NCBI GenBank assembly: GCA_036426205.1
Contig: CM071573.1
Location: 70,466,817-70,530,816, forward strand
Length of the DNA stretch: 64,000 bases
Source of the DNA: Ascaphus truei
Taxonomy: Eukaryota; Chordata; Amphibia; Anura; Ascaphidae
Reading direction: 5' to 3'
Every line of letters begins with the position of its first letter. The stretch's first letter is position 1. The translations under genes and the position numbers were made by a program. This document shows, piece after piece, positions 24,909 through 37,453 of this stretch. The notes under the pieces are model-generated. The model saw only the letters and a program-made list of their open reading frames with translations, had not been told where the DNA came from and did not search any database.

Positions 24909-26336
24909 GATAAGCAGGAGAGAAAGAGGATACACAGCGACAATATACTCCATATCGGGACCTGTAGTACACTCCGGCATTGATGAAACATGTATAGTGA
25001 TATTCTTGGTTTTTCAGATATATACAGTGGATTTCCTGGGTGAAAAAGAAAGTACAGGCTAACACCAGTTGAATTCCATTGCGTTCACATATCAGCGACA
25101 TAAATAACAATCATCTGTTCCTTAGCAGGTCTAAAATGAGGTTAAAATACAACCTGAAGCATGACAACAACCACTGACATATTACACGCTTATGTCATGA
25201 TTTATTTAACAAACTAAGCCAAAATGGCGAGAAGCTATGCATCGTGAAAAAAAATAAGCTTACACCCTTAACTAGCTTCATAGGAATTAGAATGACCTAA
25301 GTAGCCAGACAGAGTGCCCCTGCCCTAATCAAATTTATGATTAATTGCATCATCTGCCAGTGTAGGACCACCTCTTATATAAAAGGCCAAAGTCCTAGTT
25401 TAGCCAGTTCTGGCCTGGTCTGGAGATTCAGGTAGTGTGTTAAACACAAGGCCAAGGAGGAAAGACATATGACTAAAAGATATATATAATATATATATAT
25501 ATATACATATCATATATATTCATATATATATATCTATAATATATATATACACAGTGGTCGACAAATCACAAAAAATCTATCTAGCCCAACAAAAAATACA
25601 CTCGCACACCTAGTACCAAAGCTGATCGATGCTCATTTTGGCAGCAATAGGAGCTCGCCACGATGTTAAATCCCTATCCGAACGGGGCGTGCAAATGTAT
25701 AGGTTGTCGAACACTGTATATATATATATAGTTATATATAGTCATATTAGATATATATATATCTATGTATGTCAGATACATGCAGATGCACGTTTTTAGT
25801 AAAGAACCTCTTCTCGGCATTTATCCATTGTAACCACCGCCGAAAGAGAGAGATTCGCGGTACCCTCTGGAGGCCATTATCACATATTTAACTTCTTAAA
25901 GTACTTTGATGTTTAAATAGGTCCAGAATTTGTGTATTCTTAATAACATCCACCCCTACCTTTCACCCCTCTAATCTTTCAATTTTTCCTATGTAGAGCG
26001 ATGAGTCTCCACACTTCTTCAGACGAGGGACATCGTTATATTTACACCATTTCGCGGGCCAAGAAAAAATATTTTTATATTAGATATATTTATATATTTT
26101 CATAAATGAATGAATTAAGTTATTATTTGTGATCTTTTTAGTGGGTAAATCAGAATGATATGATTCAGAACCAAAAGAGAAATGTGACAACTACAATGGA
26201 AATATATATATAATGAGCAATCTATAATATAATATTTATCAAGTTTGCTGCCGAAGGGACCGGAGAAAATCTTGGGCGGCGGCCTGAAATACATGTGAAG
26301 CCCCCGGGCCATAGTTTGGAGACCATGCACTAGACC
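24909..26336. other. MACROH2A2 intron 2, left part
   Basis: AT-rich intron DNA with two (TA)n hairpin stretches (25480-25555 and 25712-25768). Near 25990-26050 the - strand holds CTGAAGAAGTGTGG followed by a worn CATCGCTCTAC, which might be a decayed copy of the hammerhead-like motif described under the findings. No gene. Confidence 0.35.
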
Positions 26337-26524
26337 ATGCTCTAAACTCTATTCTACAGAACACCTCCAACAGGCCATCTGGTTGTAAGGGCTATCCCTG
26401 CCCTTCAGCAAGGTTGACACAATCAGTAAGACGCCCTCACTCATTTTGACTGAATCAAAGTGCTGAAGCGAGGATATCCAAAACTGACCTGTTGCGTGGC
26501 CTTTGAGACTGGAGTGAGAACCTG
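26337..26524. mobile_element. Family A MITE copy
   Basis: The right arm reads AAGTGCTGAAGCGAGGATATC, then CTGACCTGTTGCGTGGCC and GACTGGAGTGAGAACC. The left arm has CCAACAGGCCATCTGG and CTATCCCTGCCCTTCAGC. It is a diverged, indel-bearing copy of the CAGGGGTG family. Confidence 0.6.
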
Positions 26525-26889
26525 CCTTCAATCAGAGACCAGGCTAAGCGGCGAACCACCTGGTTAGCCCACTACTATATCACTTAGGCCCGTGATTTGT
26601 AAATAAGTAGGGACGAAGGGAAGATGAGGGAATAAGCTCAAGCTACTGTCCTCAGGAACGGTTTGCCAGGGCTAGGGAACTAGTAACATGGACTAGTACT
26701 TAGACCTAGGCCAAGAAAAAATGACCCTTTAGGAACAGACACTCGTTAAATTAAAGTGATGAATTGAAAATAAATAAATAAACCTTATAATTAATATGGG
26801 GTTAAGCAAAAAGGAAAACACAGAACACTTTTAAAACAAAGCAATCTAAATTAATAATAGCCTACTACCTGTAATGTCCTCGTGAGAAC

Positions 26890-29150
26890 CTAAGATAGCA
26901 GTTGCCATATGAATCACTATGGGCATAAAAATGGCTGGCATATGAGAATGGATTTTTAACTTTGACCCTCAGGTGTGGTATAAACCCGTTGGAATAAGTT
27001 GTAGCTAAACTGGCTAAAAGAGCGACCTCTCCTTTTGTTTATTCTTGGTCGCCGCACAGGACAACAATATAGTGTACCCATACAACTGAATTAAGATTGT
27101 CGACTACTAAGAGGAGTACTCAGCTGATTTAAATAGTGAGAGTTTAATAGCTGTGCACAAGTATCTCAAAACTCAAAACTAGATATATAGGTAAGAGATA
27201 AATACTCCCGAAAATGGTACTCCAAATCTTCAAGAGTAACAAATATATTAAAAAGGGACCTAGTAGACGACGCAAGAAAAAAAAAATAATAAGTTAAGTA
27301 AAAAGCCTACAGTTTTGTAGCTAGGTGCGAAAGGTTCAAGCGGAAGCCTGCATATTACTGTGTACAAAGGTCCTCCGCACGCGCACATTCACCAATGTCT
27401 GTTAGATTCCATAAAGTAGCCCTCAGCGCCTATATAGAATGTGCGCATAGCAAATATATAAGGCACAATGATGCTCTTCACACGATGCTCCGCTGGAAAC
27501 CAGCACAGCATTGACTAGTGAAGGGGTTAACGTCAGCTAAGTTATATTTCCAAGTGTATCAATAGTTTCGTTCAAGAGACACTCTGAACACACTAAATAA
27601 GTATACTACTAGTGCCAACTGACATAATAAGTGAATCAATGCCCCCAAGGTCTGCCAGTTAGTACAACACTAGAGGGATTGCATCCCACAATAATAAAAC
27701 TGTGTAAGTGACTGAGACCAAGCTCATGACACGACATTGTATAGGTCAGATATGTATCTAGTTAAGCCTTCATCACCCGGCCCACCTATGAGGAAAGCTG
27801 TCAGAGCCGACGCGATACGAGCCGTCGGTTGGTGCGACGCTCCTCTGTGACGTCACAGCAAGTGATCAGTGCGGTGTCCATGCGCAATCCGCAGCGCAAA
27901 CCTTCAAGCCCAGGCGTGCAGCTTTATCGAGGCGCGTGTATCTTTCAACTAACCTCCTCCCCACCAGGCTGCAACTAATGTTCTGATTGGTGCTTCAATT
28001 AATACACCACGCAGGGTTAGGAAGCCTTCTATAGGTTATCTCGATAAATGCACGTGCGCGCAACGGGAGTTAGGCGTCATTAACTATACAGGATACTATT
28101 TATATGAGAACAACCTTAGATATGGCTAAACAGCTAGAACCATAACTAGGTCGTACACTACGACCAGTCTACAGGCAGGGTATTTAGTAACTAGCTATGG
28201 ATATAATTAAAAGCAACAGACTGTAACAGCCTGACTGACACTGTACTACATAGTGACTCTTCCCAAGTACTTTCCTCTCCACCGCACTAATAACGTTCTG
28301 CTGGGATGTTCATGAATAAGACCACGCGGGTGGAAGCTTTATAGGATACTATCATGACTATACAATGTGTTGTCATAGGAGCATGAGGTCTCACTTACAC
28401 CGGATTTTATTTATTGTGGAAACAACCTAGTGTGCGACTACACTGCCAGACCTTGGCATTGATTTCACATTATGCCGTGCAAAGGAGATACTTTAGTGGA
28501 GTCAGAAGTGTACTCTTTAAAAAACTATTGATACACTTGAAGATAACTTACTGAAGTAAACTTCACGTAGTCAATCTGCTGCTGCTTATCCACGGAGCAT
28601 CGTGTGAAGCTAGTCATTGCTGCATTATATAAGTTAGTATGAGCCACTTCTTATATAGGCTGAGGACACTTCTCTTAGGAATCTAAAGGGACATTGTGAA
28701 TGTAGCCTTAGCGGAAGGACCTTGTACACAGTCAATATATCAGGCTTCACCAGCTTGAGCCTTTTTCACCATAGCCTACACTGCTAGCTTTTTACTTATA
28801 ACTATATTTTTGCGTGCGTCTCTAGGGCTCCTTTTATATTCTTTACTCTTGAGATTTGAGTACATATTTTAGGATGTATTATATCCCTACATATATACTA
28901 GTTTGCTGAGAGATTTTGAGTGATATGTGACTATTACTAACATCTATCAGCGAGTACTCTCTTAGAGTCAACAATCTATTCAGCTTGTAGGGTACACCTC
29001 ATATGTAGTCCTGTCCGGTTGTAATCTTTGAAAGTACACACTTTTATCTCCAACCTTTATACCACACTGCGGCAATAAAGGCTACAATCCATCTGCATAT
29101 GCCAGCCAATTTAGCGGCTCCTAAGATTAATATGGCCAACCCAGTCAGCT
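26890..29150. repeat. Large imperfect inverted repeat, about 2.2 kb, in MACROH2A2 intron 2
   Basis: Arms of about 1.1 kb pair along their whole length. Examples, left against right: GGCTGGCATATGAGAATGG with CCATCTGCATATGCCAGCC; AGGACAACAATATAGTGTAC with GTACACCTCATATG...TCCTGTCC; GACCTAGTAGACGACGCAAG with GCGTGCGTCTCTAGGGCTC; CACACGATGCTCCG with CGGAGCATCGTGTG. The centre is near 27990-28020. No protein is encoded and no clear hammerhead-like core is seen at the centre. Many small indels separate the arms, as elsewhere in this noisy stretch. Confidence 0.75.
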
Positions 29151-30639
29151 CACAGGACAGGGAGATAGATATTTAATTCTAGGTTTTAAGTGTTCTGATG
29201 TTTTCCCCTACCCACATATTATAATTAAAGGTTTAAATTATTTATTTTCATTCAATCACTTATACCTGCAGTGCTTAGATTCAAAGCGGGAGTTCACTTT
29301 TTCTTGCCCTGCAGCAAGTACGTCCCATGGTAATAAAGAGCCCTTGATATTATACCAGAGTGCACCTGGCCGGCAGCGGATCGGTTGAATGTCATCCCGC
29401 ACAGCCCACTGCGAGCGGCCATCTTAGAAAAGCAGGGCGAGACGAGAGAGCGCAGAGAGCCAGAGAGAGGAAGACAGAAGTAGCGCAAGGCTGGCGTGAG
29501 CGCAGTTCGCACCTCATTGGCTGAGCCCGCTAAAGCGTGAATGCGGCGTAGCTGCCCCCAAAGAACAAATTCCTCTCTGTGTCCTCTCCAGTCTAGCACG
29601 CCCTGCCAGTCAGGCGGCGCGGCAAGTCGCTTTCGAAGTATGCTTTACCTCAATTGGGAATTTAATGCCACTCTCTTGTTTTTGCGCCGCCAGCGTTTGC
29701 GTCTTATAAATCACGGCCCTAGAAATCGCCTTAGCCAGATTCTGTAAAAAAAAAACAATAACAAAAAAACATCAATATATGAGTGCGGAGGGGTCGCCAG
29801 TACAAAAGAACGGCTACGTCTCTGCAGATGACATCACTGCCTTTCTCATGGCCGGCCGGAGCCAAGGCGGAACGAAACGGGCATGTTTGCTCCTCACGGA
29901 GCCAGTATTATGCCTTAGGCCGAGACCTAGGGTTCATGTACCAGCATCATGTGGGCGTCTCTTAAGAGCGCCAGAGTGAGCCGCTTGAAGAAGGAAGGAA
30001 TAACACCCCCATTTTTTGAGCATGAGAATTGAGTACTGTGATTAAGCCACTACTTCAAGATTAGTGATAGAGGGGTGCCATACCCGTGCGCAAGGAGAAG
30101 ACTTTGCGACTCATTCATTGAATGGCGCTTACATCCACAGCACATGTATCTATCTTTATTAGTTAATTAAGTAGGCATTTACGTGTAGCCCAAAGAGGCT
30201 TGACACAAGTGCGGTGAAGTCTATAAAGTTTTCTTCAGATGTCAAAGTAACTATGGACAGTATTATAAGGCCGTAAGGCTTGCCAGAAAAGCAATATTCT
30301 CACACTAGTTATTTTTGTGTTCTTTTTTTAATTTAAATCAAGTTCGTATACTATGAGAAAAAGTAATTTGCCTAGCATTTTATTTTTTATTATACTTAAA
30401 TTTGTTTATGCGCATCTTTTTGTATAACATACAAAATAACGGTAAACAAACAAAACACAGAAAAAGGGCAGGGATACAGCTAATACCAAAATAAATGGTT
30501 GTGGAAACAATCAGAAAAATGAGGTTAGATCGGGTGCAGGGGGGAAGGGGCCGCGGCGTGGTCGGTAGGCATTTAGTACTAAGTATAGCACTGTACACAA
30601 GAATTTAAAATACCACAGTAATCAACTGCAAGCTAGCCA
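29151..30639. other. MACROH2A2 intron 2, middle part
   Basis: GC-richer DNA at 29290-29720 contains CGCACCTCATTGGCTGAGCC and TATAAATCACGGCCC and is likely an eroded GC-rich MITE. The rest is AT-rich. No exon was seen. Confidence 0.35.
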
Positions 30640-31065
30640 TTTTTTTTAAACATCTCTGAAGGAATTATTAATGTATTTATAAAGTAACAAGCATTTTTTG
30701 GTTCTATAACAGCACTTAAGAAGTCACTATCCCCTTACCTCCTTTCTGAAACTGGCTACCGGGCACACCCCTTTTGAGCCCTCCCTCTCTTAAGCAGTGC
30801 CCACCAATTGTATATAGTTATTCCTAGGTACACATATCTTCCCCACAGACTTGTCCTCATCTTGGGCTCCCCTTACTCGACTGCACTGACAGCCATTAGT
30901 TGAGCACCCAAGCCTGAATCCTTTATGCCCCGACGATCACAGGAGAATGGATCAGTCGGCACCTTCAGCGAATTACTTATAATTATGTGATTGTGTTGAG
31001 CAACATTAAAGGAGGGGAAAAATAAAATTAAAAAAACATCAGCTTGGACTGCCCCTAGCTTTAAA
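30640..31065 (+). repeat. Dispersed repeat, family B, second copy
   Basis: It matches 48370-48815 in the same orientation (GTAACAAGCATTTTT, TTTTGAGCCCTCCCTCTC, GTGCCCACCAATTGTAT, CGACGATCAC, AGCTTGGACTGC) with many small indels. It lies within MACROH2A2 intron 2. Confidence 0.65.
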
Positions 31066-31126
31066 ACCTATGCGAGATCAATAAAAGAAAGACAGGATCA
31101 CTTTTTACTAAGTTGCCCACAGAGGC

Positions 31127-31300
31127 AGGGGTGCCTCCCTCAGTCACTACCAACAGGTCAGGCTTTTCATGAAGATCTCTAGATTAGCAAGTGGATCATT
31201 CGGTAGAAGGCTCTGTATTTTGCGTCTGATTGAGCAGTTGTGCGGAAGCCAAGAACAACTGAGAACAGGCCTTTTGACAGCGGAGGGCCGAGGGGGGGGA
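31127..31300. mobile_element. Family A MITE copy, diverged
   Basis: It begins CAGGGGTGCCTCCCTCAG, then CCAACAGGTCAGGCTTTTCA, and continues into a worn second arm with GATTGAGCAGTTGTGC. The right terminus cannot be placed with confidence. Confidence 0.5.
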
Positions 31301-33517
31301 AGGAGAACTAGAGAGTGAGCGCCCCGAACTAAAGGAACAGTTTCACACTGACCATAACTCCACACGTTTACACATCAAGCTTTCGCGATTTTTTTCTTAT
31401 TTTTAAAATACTAGAATGTGACAATAAAGCCATGTGAGAGTGATTAGATAATTGCTGCGTGAACTATTCGCGTACTGTGCCTAATTGCAAATGCCAAAAT
31501 TACAAGTGCCCACGTTTTTTAAATATAGCCCTTTATGACATACGAGTACTTTCTGGATCAGATTTTAGCTTCTGGTTTGATGCGGTATAAAACTTGCCGG
31601 ATAGCGCAGCATGTTGAAGTGTAACTTGCCCTTTGCTGCGAAGAGGACATCATTTCCAGGCAACGGCCCCACGAACCCCCCCCCCCCCCCCCCCCACCCC
31701 AAGATAGTTCCGAGAAGATTCCAGCCCATTCAATTTATGGCTGAATTTGCCCAAACTTCATGCGATTTGGTTTAGTTCTCATTCATTAGTAAGCATTCCA
31801 TATTGATGACAAAGCATGCCTCGTTGATATATGTCACATCCAACCCTCTCAGTGCGACTCCCAAATTACAGAGTGCATTAAAGGCCGCCATTCAACCCAG
31901 CAGCCGCCGCCAACACAAAACATATACTTTTATAACAATAACTTAGTTGAATTAACTTCTTTGAGAAAGAAAGATAGCTTCAAGGTACTGATTCGTCTTA
32001 AGGTGAATTAATATAGTACATAGTATGCAAAAACGACAATCGCGTCACTGACGTATCAACCTATAGACCCTAAAATTTAGCAGACAGATACTTATATCTA
32101 TAACCGTACTTACAATATATTGATTCCAGAAGAGGAGCGGGCAAACATATAAAACCCCAGAGTGACACATCATATAATGATATCTCATAAGTGGGGGAAT
32201 AAATCCTACTGACGATCCAAGAATTGGCCAATCAGATTACTCCCACGCGATCAACATCTTTACAATGTTTACTTTATTGTATGATCGTGTCTTGTCGGAA
32301 AACACCAAAACCGCCAACTATCAAATATGTATGTCATCTTCTGACGTAGCTGTTACCATCAGTACTTTAACCAGGGAACAAGAACAATCAGCATATCCAT
32401 GCTCACTTGACCTATCAAATATTATATTTAGTGATAACTGGCCCTTAAGAGTTTGAGCAAAAAATTACGATCTTATTTCCCATGAGGAATTTAAAAGTCT
32501 AAAATTATTAAAAAATATTTTGCTATCTGTTGTATTTTTTCATCTCTCCAAAAGGTGTCACCAGCACATTCTCCTATTACCTCATCTAGCCCCCTGTCCT
32601 TAGCTGGCTTTATAACCCAGGTTGGACTACCCTTGATGCCATCATCTGGCCCCTTCTGCACGATGCACAAAATAACTAATGACATTAAGGTCGTTTATGT
32701 TTATTTAACATGAAAAATAAGTCTGAATTGGGGGAGGATGCCCGTCTAGGCCGGGGCGGGCGGGCACTGAGGAGGCGATTGACAGGACAGATGAGCCCCA
32801 TGGCATGAAAGGCCAGCTATGTCCACCTCTGCCGATGAGATCCTGCGGCTCAGATCAGCCGCTCTAGGTAACCTCTCACCCCCTGTCAGCAGGCCTGGCC
32901 CACCCCCCAAACATCCCACCTTCATATTCTATTTATAGCACAGACCCCGAGAATACCCGCTTGTATTTAAGAATAATGACCCCTAATCTATTGTGGACAG
33001 CCGATACGCCATTAACAAGCGCTCAGCCCTGCTAGAATGGCCAGCTGGACCTGTTCAGGGTTCAATGAGTGATAACATTGTTATTAAACAATAGAGAACA
33101 ATATAAGTATTATGAAATATTGTATTTAAATGTATGTCTTCGTATGAACCATGAATGCTTGTTAAGGACGTGATGCCTTTTGTCCCGACGGATCTTACCT
33201 AATGTTTTGTTGTTATCCTATAGATACACTAATCGAGGATTGTTCATCATTCGCTTTGCCTTTGATAGCCTATAAAGAGGATAACTGGGAAAGCAAAGAT
33301 ATTAGCAGATAACTTTCAAAGGTATAGATGTGGTCGGTGCCTGTGGGGTAGGCTCCCAGGAGATTAGTGTGTTAACATCATAAAATGAAAACAGACCCAA
33401 GGACGCAAATAACTAAATGTTTCACATTTTGAATAAAGAGCAGTTTTTTTTTTTCCTGCTAAGGGGACTCGTCCCTTTAATGCCGATGCCTACGGTGTGT
33501 CTTATTTATCTCTGCAG
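31301..33517. other. MACROH2A2 intron 2, right part
   Basis: AT-rich DNA with a C run at about 31675-31697 and no second gene. The last 100 bases lead into the exon 3 acceptor (TCTTATTTATCTCTGCAG). Confidence 0.4.
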
Positions 33518-33630
33518 CCTGAAAATCTTGGAGCTTTGCAGGAAACCGCTGCCAGAAGGCAACAAGAGGGCCGAATTACCCTCAGACAATCCTTTTTAGC
33601 CGGCAATAGTGAAGAAGAGTTTAAAACCAG
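33518..33630 (+). CDS. MACROH2A2: MACROH2A2 exon 3: second half of H2A fold
   Basis: After CTGCAG the exon reads as EILELAGNAARDN, then KKGRI, then RHILLA and NDEELNQ-like peptides once single-base gains and losses are allowed for (GAAAATC for GAAATC, CTTTGC for CTTGC, TTTAAAACCAG for TTAAACCAG). This is the alpha-2/alpha-3 part of the histone fold and the acidic-patch region shared by all H2As. The expected GT donor after AACCAG reads AC in the window, one of very few damaged splice sites and probably a base-calling error. Confidence 0.75.
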
Positions 33631-34261
33631 ACGGGACTACTTGCCATGACACTAGCCACAGCAGTGGCGATCATTGTCAAATATATCGTAAGTAAGCCGT
33701 GTTGATTTTAACCTGTGCGAAGCCGCGCCCAGAAGAAAATCATTGCGTCTTCAAGCACTCCAATTACCAAATATTGTAGTTATTTGCCCATCAGTTAGTA
33801 CCTAAGAAAACTACAAATTATAAAAACTAAGCGTCACAATCGCAAGCTCAGAACTAATCTATTGGAGGACGGATGCAGCGTCTGACTCCCAGCAGCATTT
33901 TGTAGTCACCCCCCACCGGAAAACGTATTCTTGTCCCGATTTGTAAAACAGCAGCAAATATGGCTGGCAACGGGCGGTCCCCAGAATTTGGGCAGGACAG
34001 CGGGTCGCTTGCCGGCGGAACCCCCCCAGCGTTTAAGAGATGTAATAAAAAATAGCATAATAACAAAAAATCAGCCACCGATGCTATCCTAAAAAAAGCA
34101 TAAACCTACTGACCAAGTAATATATATTATTTTTACATACTAAAAAAAGTAGGCCAATATTACATTGAAAAGCGTTTTCCACAGTTTTTTTACATGTGTG
34201 AAAAGCACAGAGACAGCCTACACATTCCTGTATAAAAGAAATGCTTTGCGAAGGCCTAATC

Positions 34262-34478
34262 CGGGTTCTCACCTACAGTCCTCAAGACCCCCCAACAAGT
34301 CAGGTTTCAGGATATCATGTCAGCAATAGTGCGCTCATCAGTCCCTGACTTCAGCACAGGTGGCTCAGCGTAGTGATCAATGAAGTGACAAGGACCATGC
34401 CTTGATGTTGCTGCAAGCAGGGATTCTATGCTTCCATGAAAACCTCGACCTGTTGGGGGGCGGGAGCACAGCGAGTGT
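34262..34478. mobile_element. Family A MITE copy with internal insertion
   Basis: The left arm reads TCCTCAAGACCCCCCAACAA and GTCAGGTTTCAGGATATC, and the right arm ends with ACCTCGACCTGTTGGGGGGC. The middle is longer than in other copies (CAGCACAGGTGGCTCAG is offset). Confidence 0.55.
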
Positions 34479-35466
34479 CGAATTGATGAAAACCCTAGGG
34501 CCTAGTACACTAATGCAGAGTTATGGCTTTGAACCGGAAATGACTACCCCATCTATTATGCTACATATGATATCCCTTGTACATTTGCGATTGACAAATT
34601 AGGCTAGCGTCCACGCGCCGCCGACCTGTCGCTGCCGCTACCTTCAGTTAAAATCAATCTGTCCGCCAGCCACAGCTCCTCGCGGCGCACTCCTGACACA
34701 TACGCCTCATCCAAGTAGGCGCTTAGGCGGCGAGGACAGAACAAAATTGATTTGCAAGACACGCTGAAGGGTCACATAACTCTTCCAGCACAATCAGCGC
34801 CCAGTCAATGAACACTTAGCCACACACGCCCACACACACACACACAGTCATGACACACAAACTTCACACAACAGAAATAGCCCCGAATCCAGCAATGGCA
34901 CGCCCCTGCTTGCGCTTCGCAAATATGCCAGGAACAAGCCTGCGCTCTCACGCTGCGCAGAGTTGTACGTCACTGCCTATCAAGCCATGAGCGCGTCAGC
35001 TAGGCAGAGAGTGGCCGCCAGCCTAGGCCTCTGGACATATTGACAACAAGAGCTGCTGAGCAGTCGACTGCTTTTCGTGTCCTGCGATGGAGCTGTCAGC
35101 GAGCGCGCTTCTATAGGTGTGCAGGTGCGAGGCAAGCGGAAGGCCGGAGCGGGAGGCAGGGGCATAGCGCGCACGTCACGAGTGGCTGACGTCACGGACT
35201 GAAATTTAGGCCTTTAGTAGACCGGTCACCGTCGACGGGCCTGCCGCTCCTCAGCGCGGAACAAAAAATATAATTGAGAACTGTCTTGGCTGAAATTTCC
35301 ACACGCTGGGGAGGTGCGGTTAGCGCCGTTACCTAAAGACTGCGCATGCGATAGAGAGAGGATGTGTCCCCTCAGCGCGACATCAACTAGGTTACTACCA
35401 GCAAAGAGAAATCTGATGACCTCCCGTCCTACAAACGTGATTAACAATTAGGAGGAGAGAGAAGGA
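34479..35466. other. MACROH2A2 intron 3, GC-rich MITE debris
   Basis: CpG-rich stretches at 34600-34740 and 34900-35220 contain GTGACGTCA-like and GCGCGC words typical of the GC-rich elements in this window. They lie deep inside the gene, so a promoter is unlikely. No exon is supported. Confidence 0.35.
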
Positions 35467-35648
35467 GCAGCTCAGTGAGTAAAGACCACTGAGACGCACG
35501 TGAATGAAACAGGGGGCCCTGGTTCACAATCCCAGTGGCAGCGCTCCTTGTGCACTTGGGCAAGTCTACTTTATCTCCTGTGCCTCAGGCACCAAAAATC
35601 ATAGATTGTAAAATAGGAAACAGCACATGGTATGAATAAAGTATTGTG
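35467..35648 (+). repeat. tRNA-derived CORE/MIR-like SINE
   Basis: The A-box region is AGCTCAGTGAGTAAAG and the B-box region is GGTTCACAATCCC. The CORE part CTTGGGCAAGTCTACTTTAT, CCTGTGCCTCAGGCACCAAA and ATAGATTGTA follows. The tail is truncated. The family is the same as at 43090 and 56745. Confidence 0.7.
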
Positions 35649-36169
35649 TTATAGAAAAAATAATGAGTTTCAGTCAGAGTTACAGTCATTTGGAGCGGTT
35701 TCTCCAGCTTTTCTGATGTATTTAGGTTGAAAAAGGATGCATTTGCTGTCCGTTGGTATGATTTTTGTTATCATAGATAGTACTGTACCAAGCATAAAAC
35801 CATGGTGTGGCTATAAACAGACCTTAAATGATGTCACGCAGCGTGGTGTTGTGGCGAGGTAACTACAGAGATCATTTCTTACACGCGTGGTTTAATGTTT
35901 TCTAAGCTAAAGGTCCAGGAAACAGAAGTGATTATCTCCCTAGCTGGTAGTAGTAAATCGAGTGAGGTGGGCTGTTATACATGAAATCTATGTACATTCA
36001 AGCAACATTAAGTGAACATGAGTCTATACTATATTAGTGAACGCACTGTATGTGCCGCCTGCATGCATGCATGCAATGGATGTCGGTGTCCCTAGGGGAA
36101 GTCCCATTGGTCCCTTGGGCCGCCCCGACCCCGCCACACTATCATGGCTGAGGCGGGAGTGATGGCCCA
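35649..36169. other. MACROH2A2 intron 3, no feature seen
   Basis: AT-rich DNA ending in a GCATGCATGCATGC run at about 36060. Nothing else is recognised. Confidence 0.4.
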
Positions 36170-37400
36170 AAAAACCAAACACACACTCACTCACCCGCCT
36201 CCAACACCCACACACACACACGCACGCAGCACGCCACACACAAACACACACAACACACAACACATACACCCTACTCAACACACACACACTACCACCCCAT
36301 ACAAACACAACACACTCCAACCCTCCTTCCAACACACAAACCTCAACCCTCCTCAACCACAAACCCAACCTTCTCCAACCCTCACTTCCAACCAACTACA
36401 TCACACACTAACACACACACACACCACGCACGCACGCACGACACACAACACACACACACACACCAACACCCTACAACACAAACCTCACCCCTCGCAACAC
36501 ACACCCACCTCTCAGCACACACCAACACTCCACCCTCCTCACACAACACACTCAACCTCATCAGCACAACAACACTCCACCCTCTCAGCAACACACCATC
36601 TCAGCACCCCACACTCCAACTCAACACACAACACACTCACCCTCTTAAACGGCTGCCCGGCACTTGACCCCCCCCCCCCAGCGGCTGGCCCGCAGCAACC
36701 AACCGGAACCCCCCCCTATCACCACTCCGCGGGACCTCAAACATACCCTTCTACGGTACCCTAGGTGCTCCACTCCCTCGGTGCTCACCCTTCCCCCGGT
36801 TGCCCAATGTCTACTCCCGGTGCCGGCTCCCACCTCTATCTCCCGGGCTTTGCTCAAATCTCCAACGGTGATACCCTCTCCACCCGGTGCTCACCCTTCA
36901 CGGTGCTCCTCCACAGACCGCTCCCCCTACCCCCCAGAGCACGCTCGCACCTTCAGGCTAGAGGCTGCGCCCCAGCTCCCGCGCGCGTTGCTCGGCTCTA
37001 TCTGCACAGGCCACGGCCCACACCACCTCTGACCTGAGCGTCTCAGCTCGCCTCGCCGGGGGGAACGGAGACCGCCGGAGGAACCCGAGTAGGAGCGGCG
37101 GACCTTGGGCGAGGTAGTCACCGCGGGGGAAGGGATCTTTCACCCCGGCCACGACCCATCACACATGCCCCGTGCTGCTCACCCCCCTCCACATGCCCGT
37201 GCTGACTAACCCACCTCCACATGCCACCGTGCATGCTCACCCCCCCTCCACAAATGCACCCGTGAAGGCTGCACACCCCCCCCCACTCCCTTACACATGC
37301 CCGTGATGCGTTCGACCCTCACCTGCCCCCGTTTGTCTGCTATCCCCCAGTCCACATGCCCCGTGCTGTCCACAATGCACACCCACACACACAAACGACA
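36170..37400. repeat. CA/CCC-rich low-complexity block
   Basis: 36180-36650 is irregular CACACA/CAACAC sequence. 36660-37400 is C-rich, with a degenerate tandem unit CACATGCCCGTGCTG-like around 37160-37380 and another, CGGTGCTCACCCTTC-like, at 36760-36910. No gene; the long Thr/His/Pro frames are compositional. Confidence 0.8.
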
Positions 37401-37414
37401 AACAAACAAAAAAA

Positions 37415-37453
<39 letters not shown>

